Assembly (NCBI GenBank): GCA_030041045.1
Contig: JASHOQ010000125.1
Location: 1 to 34,847 of the forward strand
DNA from: Acidobacteriaceae bacterium
Lineage (GTDB): Bacteria; Acidobacteriota; Terriglobia; Terriglobales; Acidobacteriaceae
Direction of reading: 5' to 3'
DNA: 34,847 nucleotides
This document shows positions 34,746 to 34,847 of this stretch, in pieces (position 1 is the stretch's first letter; each line of letters begins with the position of its first letter). Below the pieces are notes generated by a model. It ran no database searches and was not told the DNA's origin. It worked only from the letters and a program-made list of their open reading frames with translations. The position numbers and the translations under genes are program-made.

Positions 34746-34847
34746 ATGTCATTCCCTTGCTGGTTTTCGCCCATTCGGCGTGTCAGCTCTCTTGGGACTG
34801 CGATCTTTCTCGCAGCCTCGATGGCAAGTGCGCAGTCCAATTCAACC
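34746..34847 (+). CDS. Start of an exported protein (cut off at window end)
   Basis: The first 34 codons read as a Sec signal peptide: MSFPCWFSPIRRVSSLG, a hydrophobic core TAIFLAAS and a cleavage-like ASAQ. GAGG lies about 7 nt upstream of ATG 34746. The frame stays open to the end of the window, so the mature protein cannot be named. It is on the same strand as rne, after a 122-bp gap. Confidence 0.55.
   Translation, partial: MSFPCWFSPIRRVSSLGTAIFLAASMASAQSNST

Overview
The window looks like chromosomal DNA of an Acidobacteriota bacterium, probably class Terriglobia. This rests on high GC, a CarboxypepD_reg-type TonB receptor, a winged-helix/TPR regulator, an mrdA-rodA-rne run and an RNase E/G with a huge insertion in its S1 domain. 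No database search was possible, so the placement is inference. I see no rRNA, tRNA, CRISPR array, prophage or transposase. Most of the DNA is ordinary core and accessory chromosome.

Layout. Positions 1-2451: pyrG (CTP synthase, minus) diverges from a macro-domain ADP-ribose hydrolase gene. 2499-6010: a strong hairpin, then on the minus strand a TonB-dependent receptor preceded by a small exported His/Cys-motif protein. 6181-9481: an exported protein of unknown function, a sugar-porter MFS transporter and an XRE-cupin regulator with a perfect palindrome just upstream of its start. 9920-13357: a DUF481-like outer-membrane protein and a winged-helix/TPR regulator. 13606-15045: two methyltransferases, converging. 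15042-18896 (minus): the conserved rpsP-khpA-rimM-trmD translation block, split between rimM and trmD by two exported-protein genes and followed by an ICMT-like gene that overlaps trmD.

19134-23769 is the most accessory-looking part. It holds two divergent alpha/beta-hydrolases, a 7-bp tandem repeat, a DinB-like protein, an unrecognised protein with a Gly/Ala-rich hydrophobic core, and an ATP-grasp ligase. 23985-27838: holA, a CPBP intramembrane protease, a CPBP homologue whose EExxxR motif reads QQxxxQ, and an EamA transporter. 27900-34623: mrdA (PBP2) and rodA, overlapping by one base, then a 488-bp leader and rne. The window ends inside a gene for an exported protein (34746 onward).

How the genes work together: mrdA-rodA form the elongasome transpeptidase/glycosyltransferase pair. 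rpsP, khpA, rimM and trmD serve the ribosome and tRNA. The XRE-cupin regulator may control itself and perhaps the MFS gene. The two hydrolases and the ATP-grasp enzyme may form an uncharacterised ligation/hydrolysis pathway. The best leads for new biology are the RNase E insertion, the hydrolase/ATP-grasp neighbourhood, the hairpin that hides a ribosome-binding site at 17301-17330, and the QQxxxQ CPBP protein.
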